Below are positions 1-10,678 of a stretch of DNA of 64,000 bases, piece after piece; the first letter of the stretch is position 1, and the number at the start of each line of letters is the position of its first letter. The DNA comes from JAKALD01 sp963817785 (GTDB taxonomy: Bacteria; Pseudomonadota; Gammaproteobacteria; Burkholderiales; SG8-39). The notes under the pieces are model-generated. The model worked only from the letters and a program-made list of their open reading frames with translations, was not told the DNA's origin and searched no databases. The position numbers and the translations under genes were made by a program. The DNA is taken from assembly GCA_963817785.1 (NCBI GenBank), contig CAWFPL010000002.1, positions 310,001 to 374,000 on the forward strand, read 5' to 3'.

Positions 1-604
<604 letters not shown>

Positions 605-671
605 GGGATTCTTGCGTTGGGGCCGCGATTGTATCAGTCGCGCGGCCCGCGCAGGCCCCGCGTGCGAGTCC

Positions 672-926
672 TCAGGCGCCGGAGGCCGGCCTGGCGCGCA
701 GGTAGGCGGTCAGATCGTCGAGCGTGACCAGCTTGCGGTAGTCGCTTTCCGGGATGTCGACGTGCAGCTGCTCGTGCAGGCCGACGAGAAAGTTGAGCCA
801 GTCCATCGAGTCGAGGTCGATCTGGTCGCGTAGCGGCCTGGTGGACACGATGTCCGCCGGCGAGACTTCGGGCGCGATGCTGCCGAGGATGCGGAAAACG
901 GCGTCGCGGATGGTCTGTTCGTCCAT
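672..926 (-). CDS. Acyl carrier protein-like protein
   Basis: An 84-residue protein of acyl carrier protein size and fold. The phosphopantetheine attachment site is the serine in LDSMDW, at about residue 40, at the start of the predicted helix 2, as in ACPs. The sequence around it is not the DSL of fatty-acid ACP, so this is probably a specialised carrier and not AcpP. It lies one base downstream of the dihydrolipoamide acyltransferase gene and is evidently the last gene of the acs-pdhABC-acp operon. What it carries is not known. The context suggests a link to acyl or acetyl groups made by the upstream dehydrogenase or ligase, but that is inference. Confidence 0.8.
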   Translation of the reverse strand: MDEQTIRDAVFRILGSIAPEVSPADIVSTRPLRDQIDLDSMDWLNFLVGLHEQLHVDIPESDYRKLVTLDDLTAYLRARPASGA

Positions 927-927
927 G

Positions 928-2142
928 TCAGAGCGCCTCGGGTTGTTGCAGCAGGGTGCGCAGCTCGGCGAGAAACAGGGCGCCGCGGTGGCCGTCGCTC
1001 GCGCGGTGATCGGCGGCCAGGCTCGCGGTCACCACTGGGATCACCTTCAGCGCTCCGTTTTCGGCCCAGGCGCGCTCGCGCACGGCGCCGAAGCCGATCA
1101 GCGCCACCTGCGGAGGGTAGATGACGCCGAAGACGCTGTCCGCGCTCTGCTCGCCGAGGTTGGTCACCGTCACGGTGGGCATCGACATCTCCGAGCTGCG
1201 CAGCGAGAAGGCGCGCGTGCGCTTGACCAGGTCGGCCAGCTCGCGCATGAGCTGATCGAGCGGCTTGGTATCGGTGTTCAGGATCGCCGGCGCGGCCAGC
1301 CCGCCCTGGCGCAGCGACACCGCGACGCCCACGTGCACCTCGCGCGAGGGCTCGAAGCGGCCTTCGCGGACGAAGCCGTTCAGCTCGGGGAACTTGGGCA
1401 GCGTCCTGGCCACCGCCTTGATGAGCAGCACCGCCATCAGCAGCCGCTCGGTCACCGGGCGGCGGGCGTTTTCCTCCGTCAGCCAGCGGCTCGCCTTCTC
1501 GAGCGGGACCTCGGCGGCGAGGTAGTAGTGCGGGATCTCGCGCTTGGAGCGCGCCATGGCCGCGGCGATGGTGCGGCGCATCTCGGCGCCGCGTGCCGCG
1601 GCGACGGCGGCCGCACCGGCTGCAGGTGCGGGCGGCGAAGGGGCTGGCTTCGCCGCCGCGCGCTCGACGTCCTCCACGGTGATCGCGCCTTCGGGCCCGG
1701 ACCCGGTCACGGTCTCCAGCGCGACGCCGAGATCCGCCGCGTGCCGCCGCGCGGCCGGCGAGACGCGGCGGCGGCCGAGTGGCGCAGCCGCCGGGGGCGG
1801 CGCCTCGACGGCGGCCGGGATCCGCACGGCCGGGGCAGGCCCCGCAGCGGCAGGCTTGGCGATCGGGTGCTCGACCTTCCATTTCGCGGCCTGCTCGGGC
1901 GTCTCTCCCGGAGCGCGCAGCAGCGCGAGCACGGTGTTGACCGGGATCCTGGTCCCGGGCTCGACGAGGAGCTCGTCGACCGTACCCTCGTCCCAGCATT
2001 CGACGTCGATCGCGGCCTTGGAGGTGTCCACGAGCGCGACCACCTGGCCGCGCTTCACCGCGTCGCCCGGATGCACGCGCCACTCGAGCAGCGTGCCCTC
2101 GTCCATGTCCGCGCCGAGCGAGGGCAGCTTGAACTCGATCAT
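928..2142 (-). CDS. pdhC: 2-oxo acid dehydrogenase E2 (dihydrolipoamide acyltransferase)
   Basis: A 404-residue E2 subunit. Residues about 1-75 form a single lipoyl domain whose lysine lies in DTSKA. A proline/alanine-rich linker leads to a peripheral subunit-binding domain (about 125-165, beginning RRVSPAARR). The acyltransferase domain ends with the catalytic motif HRASDG. It transfers the acyl group from E1 to CoA in a 2-oxo acid dehydrogenase complex, most likely pyruvate dehydrogenase. The ATG at 2142 overlaps the stop of the E1-beta gene by 4 nt (ATGA), so the two are translationally coupled. No E3 (dihydrolipoamide dehydrogenase) gene is present here, so E3 must come from elsewhere. 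The acyl specificity (pyruvate, acetoin or branched-chain) cannot be fixed from sequence alone. Confidence 0.9.
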   Translation of the reverse strand: MIEFKLPSLGADMDEGTLLEWRVHPGDAVKRGQVVALVDTSKAAIDVECWDEGTVDELLVEPGTRIPVNTVLALLRAPGETPEQAAKWKVEHPIAKPAAAGPAPAVRIPAAVEAPPPAAAPLGRRRVSPAARRHAADLGVALETVTGSGPEGAITVEDVERAAAKPAPSPPAPAAGAAAVAAARGAEMRRTIAAAMARSKREIPHYYLAAEVPLEKASRWLTEENARRPVTERLLMAVLLIKAVARTLPKFPELNGFVREGRFEPSREVHVGVAVSLRQGGLAAPAILNTDTKPLDQLMRELADLVKRTRAFSLRSSEMSMPTVTVTNLGEQSADSVFGVIYPPQVALIGFGAVRERAWAENGALKVIPVVTASLAADHRASDGHRGALFLAELRTLLQQPEAL

Positions 2143-3116
2143 CGGCGTCCGAGCAGCGCCTTGGCGGCGGCCGCGATCTGCGGCGCCTGCGGCAGCGCCG
2201 CGTCCTCCAGGTGCTTGGGATACGGCATCGGCACTTCGGCGCTGCACACGCGCGCCACGGGCGCGTCGAGGTCGTAGAACGCCTGCTCCATGATGCGTGC
2301 CGAGACCTCCGCCGCGAGGCTGCCGCTGCGCCAGCCCTCGTCCACGATCACTGCCCGCCGGGTCTTGCGCACGGAGGCGAGGAAGGTCGCGTCGTCGAGC
2401 GGGCGCAGCACGCGCAGGTCGACGACCTCGGCCGAGATGCCGTCGCTTGCGAGCAGCGTGGCCGCCTCGAGCGTCTTCCACAGCGTGCCGCCGTAAGTGA
2501 TCAGCGTGACGTCCGTCCCCTCGCGTCGCAGCCTGGCGTGCGCGATGTCGGCGCCCTCCGCGGGCGAGCCGAGCTCGCCCTCCATGTTGTAGAGCGTCGC
2601 ATGCTCGAAGATCAGCACCGGGTCCGGGTCCTCGAGCGCCGGCCACAGCATGCCGCGCGCGTCCTCGACGGTGCCCGGCGCCAGTATCTTGATGCCGGGG
2701 ATGTGCGCGTACCAGCCCTCCAGGCTGTGCGAGTGCTGCGCGGCAAGCTGGCGGCCCGCGCCGGTCGCCATGCGGATCACGAGCGGCACCGAGAGCTGGC
2801 CGCCCGACATGTGGTGCAGCAGCGCCGCGTTGTTGACGATCTGGTCGAGCGCGAGCAGGCTGAAATTGACCGTCATCACCTCGACGATCGGGCGCATGCC
2901 GCCGAGCGCCGCGCCGATCCCGCAGCCGACGAACGCGAGCTCCGAGAGCGGCGTATCGCGAATGCGCTCCGGCCCGAACCGATCGAGCAAGCCCATCGAT
3001 ACGGCGTAGCTGCCGCCGTACTTGCCGACGTCCTCGCCCATCAGGAATACGCGCGGGTCGCGCTCCAGCGCCTCCTGCATCGCAGTTCGCATCGCCTCGC
3101 GGTAGCTGATTTTCAT
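2139..3116 (-). CDS. pdhB: 2-oxo acid dehydrogenase E1 beta subunit
   Basis: A 325-residue E1-beta subunit of a thiamine-diphosphate 2-oxo acid dehydrogenase. The N terminus (MKISYREAMRTAMQEAL) and the segment MGEDVGKYGG are characteristic of the family. RDTPLSELAFVGCGIGAA and the C-terminal transketolase-like domain with VVDLRVLRPLD also match. With E1-alpha it forms the heterotetramer that decarboxylates the 2-oxo acid and acylates the lipoyl domain of E2. The gene overlaps its neighbours by 4 nt at both ends (E1-alpha stop at 3113, E2 start at 2142), so the operon is tightly coupled. Confidence 0.93.
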   Translation of the reverse strand: MKISYREAMRTAMQEALERDPRVFLMGEDVGKYGGSYAVSMGLLDRFGPERIRDTPLSELAFVGCGIGAALGGMRPIVEVMTVNFSLLALDQIVNNAALLHHMSGGQLSVPLVIRMATGAGRQLAAQHSHSLEGWYAHIPGIKILAPGTVEDARGMLWPALEDPDPVLIFEHATLYNMEGELGSPAEGADIAHARLRREGTDVTLITYGGTLWKTLEAATLLASDGISAEVVDLRVLRPLDDATFLASVRKTRRAVIVDEGWRSGSLAAEVSARIMEQAFYDLDAPVARVCSAEVPMPYPKHLEDAALPQAPQIAAAAKALLGRR

Positions 3117-4095
3117 GGCGCCGGCCCCGCGCTGTAGACGTCGCGCGCGAGATCCTCGACCGGCTCCCAGTGCCCGGCCTCGGCATAATCGACCGCCGCC
3201 TCGACCTCGGCGAGCGCCTCGCTGTCCAGACGCCGGAAGTCCTCCTCGACCATCAGGCCCTGGGCCTTGAGGCGGTCGGTGAACGTGTGCAGCGGGCCGC
3301 GCTTCTTCCATTCCTCGATCTCGGCCTTGTCGCGGTACAGGTCGGGGTCGTACATCGAGTGTGCCCGGTAGCGGTAGGTCCGGAACTCGACGAACATCGG
3401 CGCTTGCTGCTCGCGTACCTGCGCGGCGGCCTGCCCGGCGGCCTGGTGCACGGCCACGACGTCCATGCCGTCGACCTTCGCCACCGGCATGCCGAAGCTC
3501 GCGGCCTTGACGGTGAGGTCGGTCTGCGACTCGGAGCGCTCGAGGCGGGTGCCCATGGCGTACAGGTTGTTCTCGCAGCAGAACAGCACCGGCAGCTTCC
3601 ACAGCGCGGCGAGGTTCATCGACTCGTGGAATGCGCCCTCGGCCATCGCGCCTTCGCCGAAGAACACCGCGGTCACGCGCCGCTTGCCCTGCATCCGGTC
3701 GGCGAGCGCGAGCCCCGTCGCCATGGGAATGCCGCCGCCGACGATGGCGTTGCCGCCGTACAGGCGGCGTCGCGCGTCGAAGATGTGCATCGAGCCGCCG
3801 CGGCCGTGCGAGCAGCCTTCGACCTTGCCGTACATCTCCGCCAGCACTGCGTTCATCGGTACGCCGCGCACCAGCGCGTGGCCGTGCTCGCGATAGGTGC
3901 ACACCAGCGCGTCCTCGGGCGTGAGCGCGGGGATCGCCCCCGCCGCAACCGCCTCCTCGCCGATGTACAGGTGCAGGAAGCCGCGGATCTTCTGCTGGCC
4001 GTAGAGCTCGGCGGCCTTCTCCTCGAAGCGCCGGATGCGCAGCATGTGGCGCAGCAGGCCGAGCGCCTGCTCGCGGTCGAAGGGCACCGGTACGT

Positions 4096-4099
<4 letters not shown>
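3113..4099 (-). CDS. pdhA: 2-oxo acid dehydrogenase E1 alpha subunit
   Basis: A 328-residue E1-alpha subunit. It contains the thiamine-diphosphate-binding GDG-type segment (FFGEGAMAEG followed by an asparagine in CCENN) and the YREHG and GGSMH segments of the pyruvate dehydrogenase E1-alpha family. The ATG at 4099 overlaps the stop of the upstream acyl-CoA ligase by 4 nt. E1-alpha carries the cofactor that attacks pyruvate (or a related 2-oxo acid). Separate alpha and beta subunits are usual for the alpha2beta2 type, not for the single-chain AceE of enterics. The assignment to pyruvate rather than acetoin is likely but not proven. Confidence 0.92.
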
Positions 4100-5856
<1,757 letters not shown>

Positions 5857-5985
5857 TGGCTGTCCAGTCGGGGGCCGCGCGTCGATGCGGCGCTCAGGAC
5901 GACGCTGCGCGGATTACCGGCGCCGAACCGTATCAAGCACGCCACCGGGCGCGGCGCAGCGGACCTTGCGCTCGACGCCTGGCGC

Positions 5986-6192
5986 TCAGGTGCCCTTTTT
6001 CTCCGTCGTACAGGTGCTCAGACCGAAGATCGAGTAGATCGGGCAGGTGCCGAACACCCCCGTGAGCAGGAACACCAGGCCGACCAGGCCCCACCAGCGC
6101 GCCGCACCTTCGACGAAGTACAACAGCGACAGCAGTCCGATGCCGATGACGATGCGCAGCACCCGGTCGGTGCTTCCGACGTTGGTTTTCAT
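5986..6192 (-). CDS. DUF2892 (YgaP-like) inner-membrane protein
   Basis: A 68-residue membrane protein of the DUF2892 family. It starts MKTNVGSTDRVLRIVIGIG and has two hydrophobic segments (about residues 12-30 and 33-52). The family signature is the GTCPIYSIFG segment with its cysteine. DUF2892 occurs alone or fused to rhodanese domains (as in YgaP), and it is often near sulfur or detoxification genes. Its role is unknown. It stands alone between the acs operon and the aldehyde dehydrogenase gene. Confidence 0.85.
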   Translation of the reverse strand: MKTNVGSTDRVLRIVIGIGLLSLLYFVEGAARWWGLVGLVFLLTGVFGTCPIYSIFGLSTCTTEKKGT

Positions 6193-6289
6193 GGGCAGTC
6201 TCCTCGAAGCGTCACTGGGACCTCCGCAACATAGCGCGGCCGGGCGCCAACCTGTTGACCAGGATCAAACGCGCGGCGTCCGCCCCACG

Positions 6290-7774
6290 TCAGATCCCGC
6301 CGAGCATCACGTACTTGACTTCGACGTATTCCTCGATGCCGTACTTCGAGCCCTCGCGGCCCAGCCCGGACTGCTTCACGCCGCCGAACGGCGCCACCTC
6401 GGTCGACAGGATGCCGGAGTTGACGCACACCATGCCGGTCTCCATTTTTTCGGCCACGCGGAAGATGCGGCCGATGTCGCGGCTGTAGAAGTAGCCGGCG
6501 AGGCCGAACTCGGTGTTGTTGGCGAGCCGGATCGCCTCGTCCTCGGTCCTGAACCGGTACAGCGGCGCCACCGGCCCGAAGGTTTCCTCGAACGACACGC
6601 GCATCTCGGGCGTGACGCCGGTGAGCACCGTCGGCTGGAAGAACAATCCGCCCTTCTCGTGGCGCTTGCCGCCGAGCACGGCCTTGGCGCCCTTGCCGAG
6701 CGCGTCGGCGACGTGCTCTTCGACCTTCTTCATGCCCTGCTCGTCGATCAGCGGGCCGATCACCACGCCGGCCTCGGTGCCGGCGCCGACCTTGAATTGC
6801 TGCACCTTCGCGGTCAGCCTGGCGGCGAACTGGTCGTACACGGCGTCCTGCACGTAGATGCGGTTGGCGCACACGCAGGTCTGGCCGGCGTTGCGGTACT
6901 TGCTCGCGATCGCACCCTCGACCGCGGCGTCGAGGTCGGCATCGTCGAACACGATGAACGGCGCGTTGCCGCCGAGCTCGAGCGAGAGCTTCTTGATGGT
7001 GTCGGCGGACTGGCGCATCAGGATACGTCCGACCTCGGTCGAGCCGGTGAACGAGAGCTTGCGCACCGTCGGGTTGGCGCACAGCTCCTTGCCGATCGCC
7101 GGAGCGTCGCCGGTGACGATGTTGAACACGCCCTTCGGAATCCCGGCGCGTTCCGCGAGCCCGGCCAGCGCGAGCGCGGAGAACGGCGTCTGTTCGGCCG
7201 GCTTGAGCACCACCGTGCAGCCCGCGGCGAGCGCGGGCGCGGCCTTGCGCGTGATCATGGCGTTGGGGAAGTTCCAGGGCGTGATCATCGCCGCGACGCC
7301 GATCGGCTGCTTGATGACCAGGATGCGCTTGTCGGGCTGGTGCGGCGGGATGACGTCGCCGTAGATGCGCTTCGCCTCTTCGGCGAACCACTCGACGAAC
7401 GAGGCACCGTAGGCGATCTCGCCTTTGGCCTCGGCGAGCGGCTTGCCCTGCTCGGTGGTGAGGATGAGCGCGAGATCGTCCTGGTTCGCCAGCATCAGAT
7501 CGAACCACTTGCGCAGGATCGCGGCGCGCTCCTTGGCGGTCTTCTCCCGCCAGGCCGGCCAGGCCCGGTCCGCGGCCTCGATCGCGCGCCGCGTCTCGGC
7601 GGCGCCCATGTCGGGCACGCCGCCGAGAGTCTCGCCGCTGGCGGGGTTGCGGACCGTAAAAGTCCTGCCGGAATCCGCGTTGATCCATGCGCCGTCCACG
7701 TAGCACTGCTCGCGGAACAGCTTCGGATCCTTCAGGGGGAGCGCCGGAAGTCCGGCTCGGCTGGGTGCGTTCAT
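6290..7774 (-). CDS. gabD: NAD(P)-dependent succinate-semialdehyde dehydrogenase
   Basis: A 494-residue aldehyde dehydrogenase of the GabD subgroup. The substrate general base lies in LELGGNAPF (about residue 265) and the catalytic cysteine in GQTCVCANR (about 295). The cofactor-binding segment ITPWNFPNAM is also present. The second cysteine two residues after the nucleophile is a feature of GabD-type enzymes. The protein probably oxidises succinate semialdehyde to succinate. No gabT is adjacent, so the physiological substrate is inferred from family similarity only. Confidence 0.88.
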   Translation of the reverse strand: MNAPSRAGLPALPLKDPKLFREQCYVDGAWINADSGRTFTVRNPASGETLGGVPDMGAAETRRAIEAADRAWPAWREKTAKERAAILRKWFDLMLANQDDLALILTTEQGKPLAEAKGEIAYGASFVEWFAEEAKRIYGDVIPPHQPDKRILVIKQPIGVAAMITPWNFPNAMITRKAAPALAAGCTVVLKPAEQTPFSALALAGLAERAGIPKGVFNIVTGDAPAIGKELCANPTVRKLSFTGSTEVGRILMRQSADTIKKLSLELGGNAPFIVFDDADLDAAVEGAIASKYRNAGQTCVCANRIYVQDAVYDQFAARLTAKVQQFKVGAGTEAGVVIGPLIDEQGMKKVEEHVADALGKGAKAVLGGKRHEKGGLFFQPTVLTGVTPEMRVSFEETFGPVAPLYRFRTEDEAIRLANNTEFGLAGYFYSRDIGRIFRVAEKMETGMVCVNSGILSTEVAPFGGVKQSGLGREGSKYGIEEYVEVKYVMLGGI

Positions 7775-7841
7775 GGATGCCTCCAGGGGGTTCGGGGCGG
7801 GGCGGAGGATTTTACTCCTCGCCGCCTGGGTACCCCGGGGG

Positions 7842-8621
7842 TCAAAAGGTGCCGGGGTAGTTGCCGCCGTCGATGAGCAGGTTCTGTCCGGTGACGTAGC
7901 TCGCGCGGGCGCTGCACAGGTAAGCGCAGTAATCGCCGAACTCCTCGGGCGTGCCGAAGCGACCCGCCGGGATCTGCCTGGCCATCGCCTCCTTCACCTC
8001 GTCCAGGGCCTTGCCCTGCTGCTTGGCGTTGAACTCGGCGTTCGACCTGAGGCGATCGGTCCACATGCGCCCGGGGAGCAGATTGTTGATGGTCACGTTG
8101 TGCGCCACGGTCTTGCGCGCGAGGCCGGCGACGAAGCCGGTGAGGCCGCTGCGCGCGCCGTTGGACAGGCCGAGCTCGGGGATCGGCGCCTTGACCGCGC
8201 TCGAGGTGATGTTGACGATGCGTCCGAATTTCCGCGCGATCATTGCGTCGACCACGGCCTTGATCAGCTCGATCGGCGTCAGCATGTTGGCCTCGAGCGC
8301 CTTGAGCCAGTCCTCGCGCCCCCAGTTGCGGAAATCGCCCGGCGGAGGGCCGCCGGCGTTGTTGACCAGGATGTCCGGCTCGGGGCAGGCCGCGAGCGCC
8401 TGCGCGCGTCCCTCGGGGGTGGTGATGTCGCCCGCCACCGTGACGACCTTGACCGCGCAGGCCTTGCGGATCTCCTCGGCGGTGGCTTCGAGCGCGTCGC
8501 GGCCGCGGGCGGTGATGACCAGATCGACGCCTTCGCGCGCGAGCGACATCGCGCAGCCCCTGCCCAGGCCTTTGGAGGCGGCGCATACCAGTGCGTTCCT
8601 GCCGCGAATGCCGAGATCCAT
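7842..8621 (-). CDS. Short-chain dehydrogenase/reductase family protein
   Basis: A 259-residue SDR protein with the Rossmann nucleotide-binding motif (CAASKGLGRG, residues 13-22), the NNAGG motif, and a C-terminal YVTGQNLLIDGGNYPG segment. The usual catalytic Tyr-x-x-x-Lys is not seen. At that position, after the conserved serines of NITSSAV, the sequence reads GLSNGARSG. Such tyrosine-less members exist within the SDR superfamily, so this may be an enzyme with altered chemistry or a non-catalytic member. The substrate is unknown. The gene is transcribed away from yebC. Confidence 0.85.
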   Translation of the reverse strand: MDLGIRGRNALVCAASKGLGRGCAMSLAREGVDLVITARGRDALEATAEEIRKACAVKVVTVAGDITTPEGRAQALAACPEPDILVNNAGGPPPGDFRNWGREDWLKALEANMLTPIELIKAVVDAMIARKFGRIVNITSSAVKAPIPELGLSNGARSGLTGFVAGLARKTVAHNVTINNLLPGRMWTDRLRSNAEFNAKQQGKALDEVKEAMARQIPAGRFGTPEEFGDYCAYLCSARASYVTGQNLLIDGGNYPGTF

Positions 8622-8815
8622 GTCTGCTCCTTGCGAAAGGCCGCGCCGCGCACGGCATCCAGGGCGCGAATTTAGCCCGAAGCGGGCGCCTGCGCCGCCG
8701 ACTTGAGCGAAACGAGCCCTCCGGCGGCGCGGCGGCCGACTGCCGCAGCCCGGCGGTCGGTAGCCGACTCATGGCGTAAAATTGCACCCTTAACAACCGC
8801 TTAACCGAACAATTC

Positions 8816-9544
8816 ATGGCAGGTCACAGCAAGTGGGCCAACATCCAGCACCGCAAGGGGCGCCAGGACGTCAAGCGTGGCAAGGTCTTCACGCGGCTCA
8901 TCAAGGAGATCACGGTCGCGGCGCGCCTGGGCGGCGGCGATCCGGGTACCAATCCGCGCCTGCGGCTGGCGATCGACAAGGCGCGCGAGCAGAACATGCC
9001 GAACGACAACATCCAGCGCGCCTTGCAGCGCGGCACCGGCGAGCTGGAGGGCGTGGCCTATGAGGAGGCGCGCTACGAGGGCTACGGGGTGGGGGGCGCC
9101 GCGATCATGGTCGATTGCCTGACCGACAACCGCACGCGCACGGTCGCGGAGGTGCGGCACGCGTTCACCAGGAACGGCGGCAATCTCGGCTCCGACGGCT
9201 CGGTCGCCTATCTGTTCAAGCACTGCGGCCTGTTCGTGTTCGCGCCGGGCACGAGCGAGGAGCAGGCGATGGACGCGGCGCTCGAGGCGGGCGCCGAGGA
9301 CGTGGTGAGCGCCGAAGACGGCTCGGTCGAGGTGATCTGCGCTCCGGCGGACTTCGCGGCCGTCGGCCAGGCGCTCGAAAGGAAGGGCCTGAAGCCGGGA
9401 TTGGCCGAGATCACCATGAAGCCGACTACGGAGAACGCGCTCGATGGGGACGACGCGGCGAAGATGAGAAAGCTCCTGGACGCGCTCGAGAGCCTGGACG
9501 ACGTCCAGCAGGTCTACACCACCGCGGTGCTCGAAGAAGCCTGA
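8816..9544 (+). CDS. yebC: YebC/PmpR (TACO1) family protein
   Basis: A 242-residue YebC-family protein beginning MAGHSKWANIQHRKGRQD, the family hallmark. It also has the conserved MPNDNIQRA segment. Members were long annotated as transcriptional regulators; recent work supports a ribosome-associated role in relieving stalls at proline-rich stretches. The gene is first in a run with ruvC and ruvA, a common proteobacterial order. A possible -10 element (TAAAAT, 8777-8782) lies 34 nt upstream. The start is fixed by the conserved N terminus. Confidence 0.95.
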   Translation: MAGHSKWANIQHRKGRQDVKRGKVFTRLIKEITVAARLGGGDPGTNPRLRLAIDKAREQNMPNDNIQRALQRGTGELEGVAYEEARYEGYGVGGAAIMVDCLTDNRTRTVAEVRHAFTRNGGNLGSDGSVAYLFKHCGLFVFAPGTSEEQAMDAALEAGAEDVVSAEDGSVEVICAPADFAAVGQALERKGLKPGLAEITMKPTTENALDGDDAAKMRKLLDALESLDDVQQVYTTAVLEEA

Positions 9545-9546
9545 AC

Positions 9547-10074
9547 TTGCGCGCGCCGCTGCGGATTCTGGGCATCGACCCCGGCTTGCAGGTCACCGGC
9601 TTCGGCGTCGTCGACCAGAGCGCGCAGCATCTCGCCTACGTCACCAGCGGTTGCATCAAGTCCGGCAGCGGCGACCTGGCGGCGCGGCTGAAGGCGATTC
9701 TGGACGGACTGAACGAGGTGATCGCGGCGCAGCGCCCGGGCGAAGTGGCCATCGAGAAGGTGTTCGTCAACGTCAATCCCCAGTCGACCCTCGCGCTCGG
9801 CCAGGCGCGCGGCACCGCGATCTGCGCGGCGGTGCTCGCCGGGCTGCCGGTGGCCGAATACACCGCCTTGCAGGTGAAGCAGTCGGTGGTCGGAAACGGG
9901 CACGCAAAAAAGGAGCAGGTCCAGCACATGGTGCGGCGGCTGCTCGCGCTGCCGGGCGATCCGAGCCCGGACGCGGCCGACGCGCTCGCCTGCGCCATTT
10001 GCCACGCCCACGGCGGCCGCCTGGGCGCCCTGTCGACGCGCGGCTACCGCGTGAAGGGCGGGCGCCTCGTATGA
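9547..10074 (+). CDS. ruvC: Holliday junction resolvase RuvC
   Basis: A 175-residue RuvC endonuclease. The first catalytic aspartate is in LGIDPGLQ near the N terminus, the glutamate in AIEKVFVN, and the C-terminal acidic residues in DAADALACAICH. It resolves Holliday junctions delivered by RuvAB. The likely start is the TTG at 9547, two bases after the yebC stop. It places the DPG motif at the usual distance from the N terminus, and no in-frame ATG lies close by. The stop overlaps the ruvA start (ATGA at 10071-10074). Confidence 0.92.
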   Translation: MRAPLRILGIDPGLQVTGFGVVDQSAQHLAYVTSGCIKSGSGDLAARLKAILDGLNEVIAAQRPGEVAIEKVFVNVNPQSTLALGQARGTAICAAVLAGLPVAEYTALQVKQSVVGNGHAKKEQVQHMVRRLLALPGDPSPDAADALACAICHAHGGRLGALSTRGYRVKGGRLV

Positions 10075-10652
10075 TCGGGCGGCTCAGCGGACGGCTCGCC
10101 GCCAAGCACCCGCCGCAGGTGCTGGTCGACGTCGGCGGCGTGGGCTACGAGCTCGACGTGCCGATGAGCACGTTCTACACCCTGCCGGCCACCGGCGAGC
10201 CGGTGACCTTGCATACGCATCTGGCGGTGCGCGAGGACGCGCACACCTTGTACGGCTTCGCCACGCCCGAGGAGCGGACCGCGTTCCGGCAACTGATCCG
10301 CATCTCCGGCATCGGGGCACGCACCGCGCTCGCGGTGCTCTCCGGGATGTCGGTGTCCGATCTCGCTCAGGCCGTGGCGCTGCAGGAGACCGCACGCCTC
10401 ACCACGATTCCCGGCATCGGCAAAAAGACCGCCGAACGGCTGTTGCTCGAGCTGAAGGGCAAGCTGGCCGAGGCGCTGCCCGGAACGGAGGGCGCGCCGG
10501 CCGCGCACGGAGTGGCGGCGGACATCCTGCATGCGCTGATCGGCCTGGGCTACAGCGAGAAAGAGGCGCTCGGCGCGATCAAGCGGCTCGCGCCCGGGCT
10601 CGCCGTGGCGGATGGGATTCGCGCCGCGCTGAAGGCGCTGGCGAAGTCCTGA
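10071..10652 (+). CDS. ruvA: Holliday junction DNA helicase subunit RuvA
   Basis: A 193-residue RuvA starting MIGRLSGRL. Domain I is an OB fold. The two helix-hairpin-helix motifs are visible as ISGIGARTAL and IPGIGKKTAE, and the C-terminal domain III (about residues 145-193), which contacts RuvB, is present. RuvA binds the junction and loads the RuvB motor. The gene overlaps ruvC by 4 nt. Unusually, the next gene is not ruvB but a TPR/glycosyltransferase-like gene. Confidence 0.96.
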   Translation: MIGRLSGRLAAKHPPQVLVDVGGVGYELDVPMSTFYTLPATGEPVTLHTHLAVREDAHTLYGFATPEERTAFRQLIRISGIGARTALAVLSGMSVSDLAQAVALQETARLTTIPGIGKKTAERLLLELKGKLAEALPGTEGAPAAHGVAADILHALIGLGYSEKEALGAIKRLAPGLAVADGIRAALKALAKS

Positions 10653-10678
10653 GCATCGGGTCTCCGGAGACGACGCGC

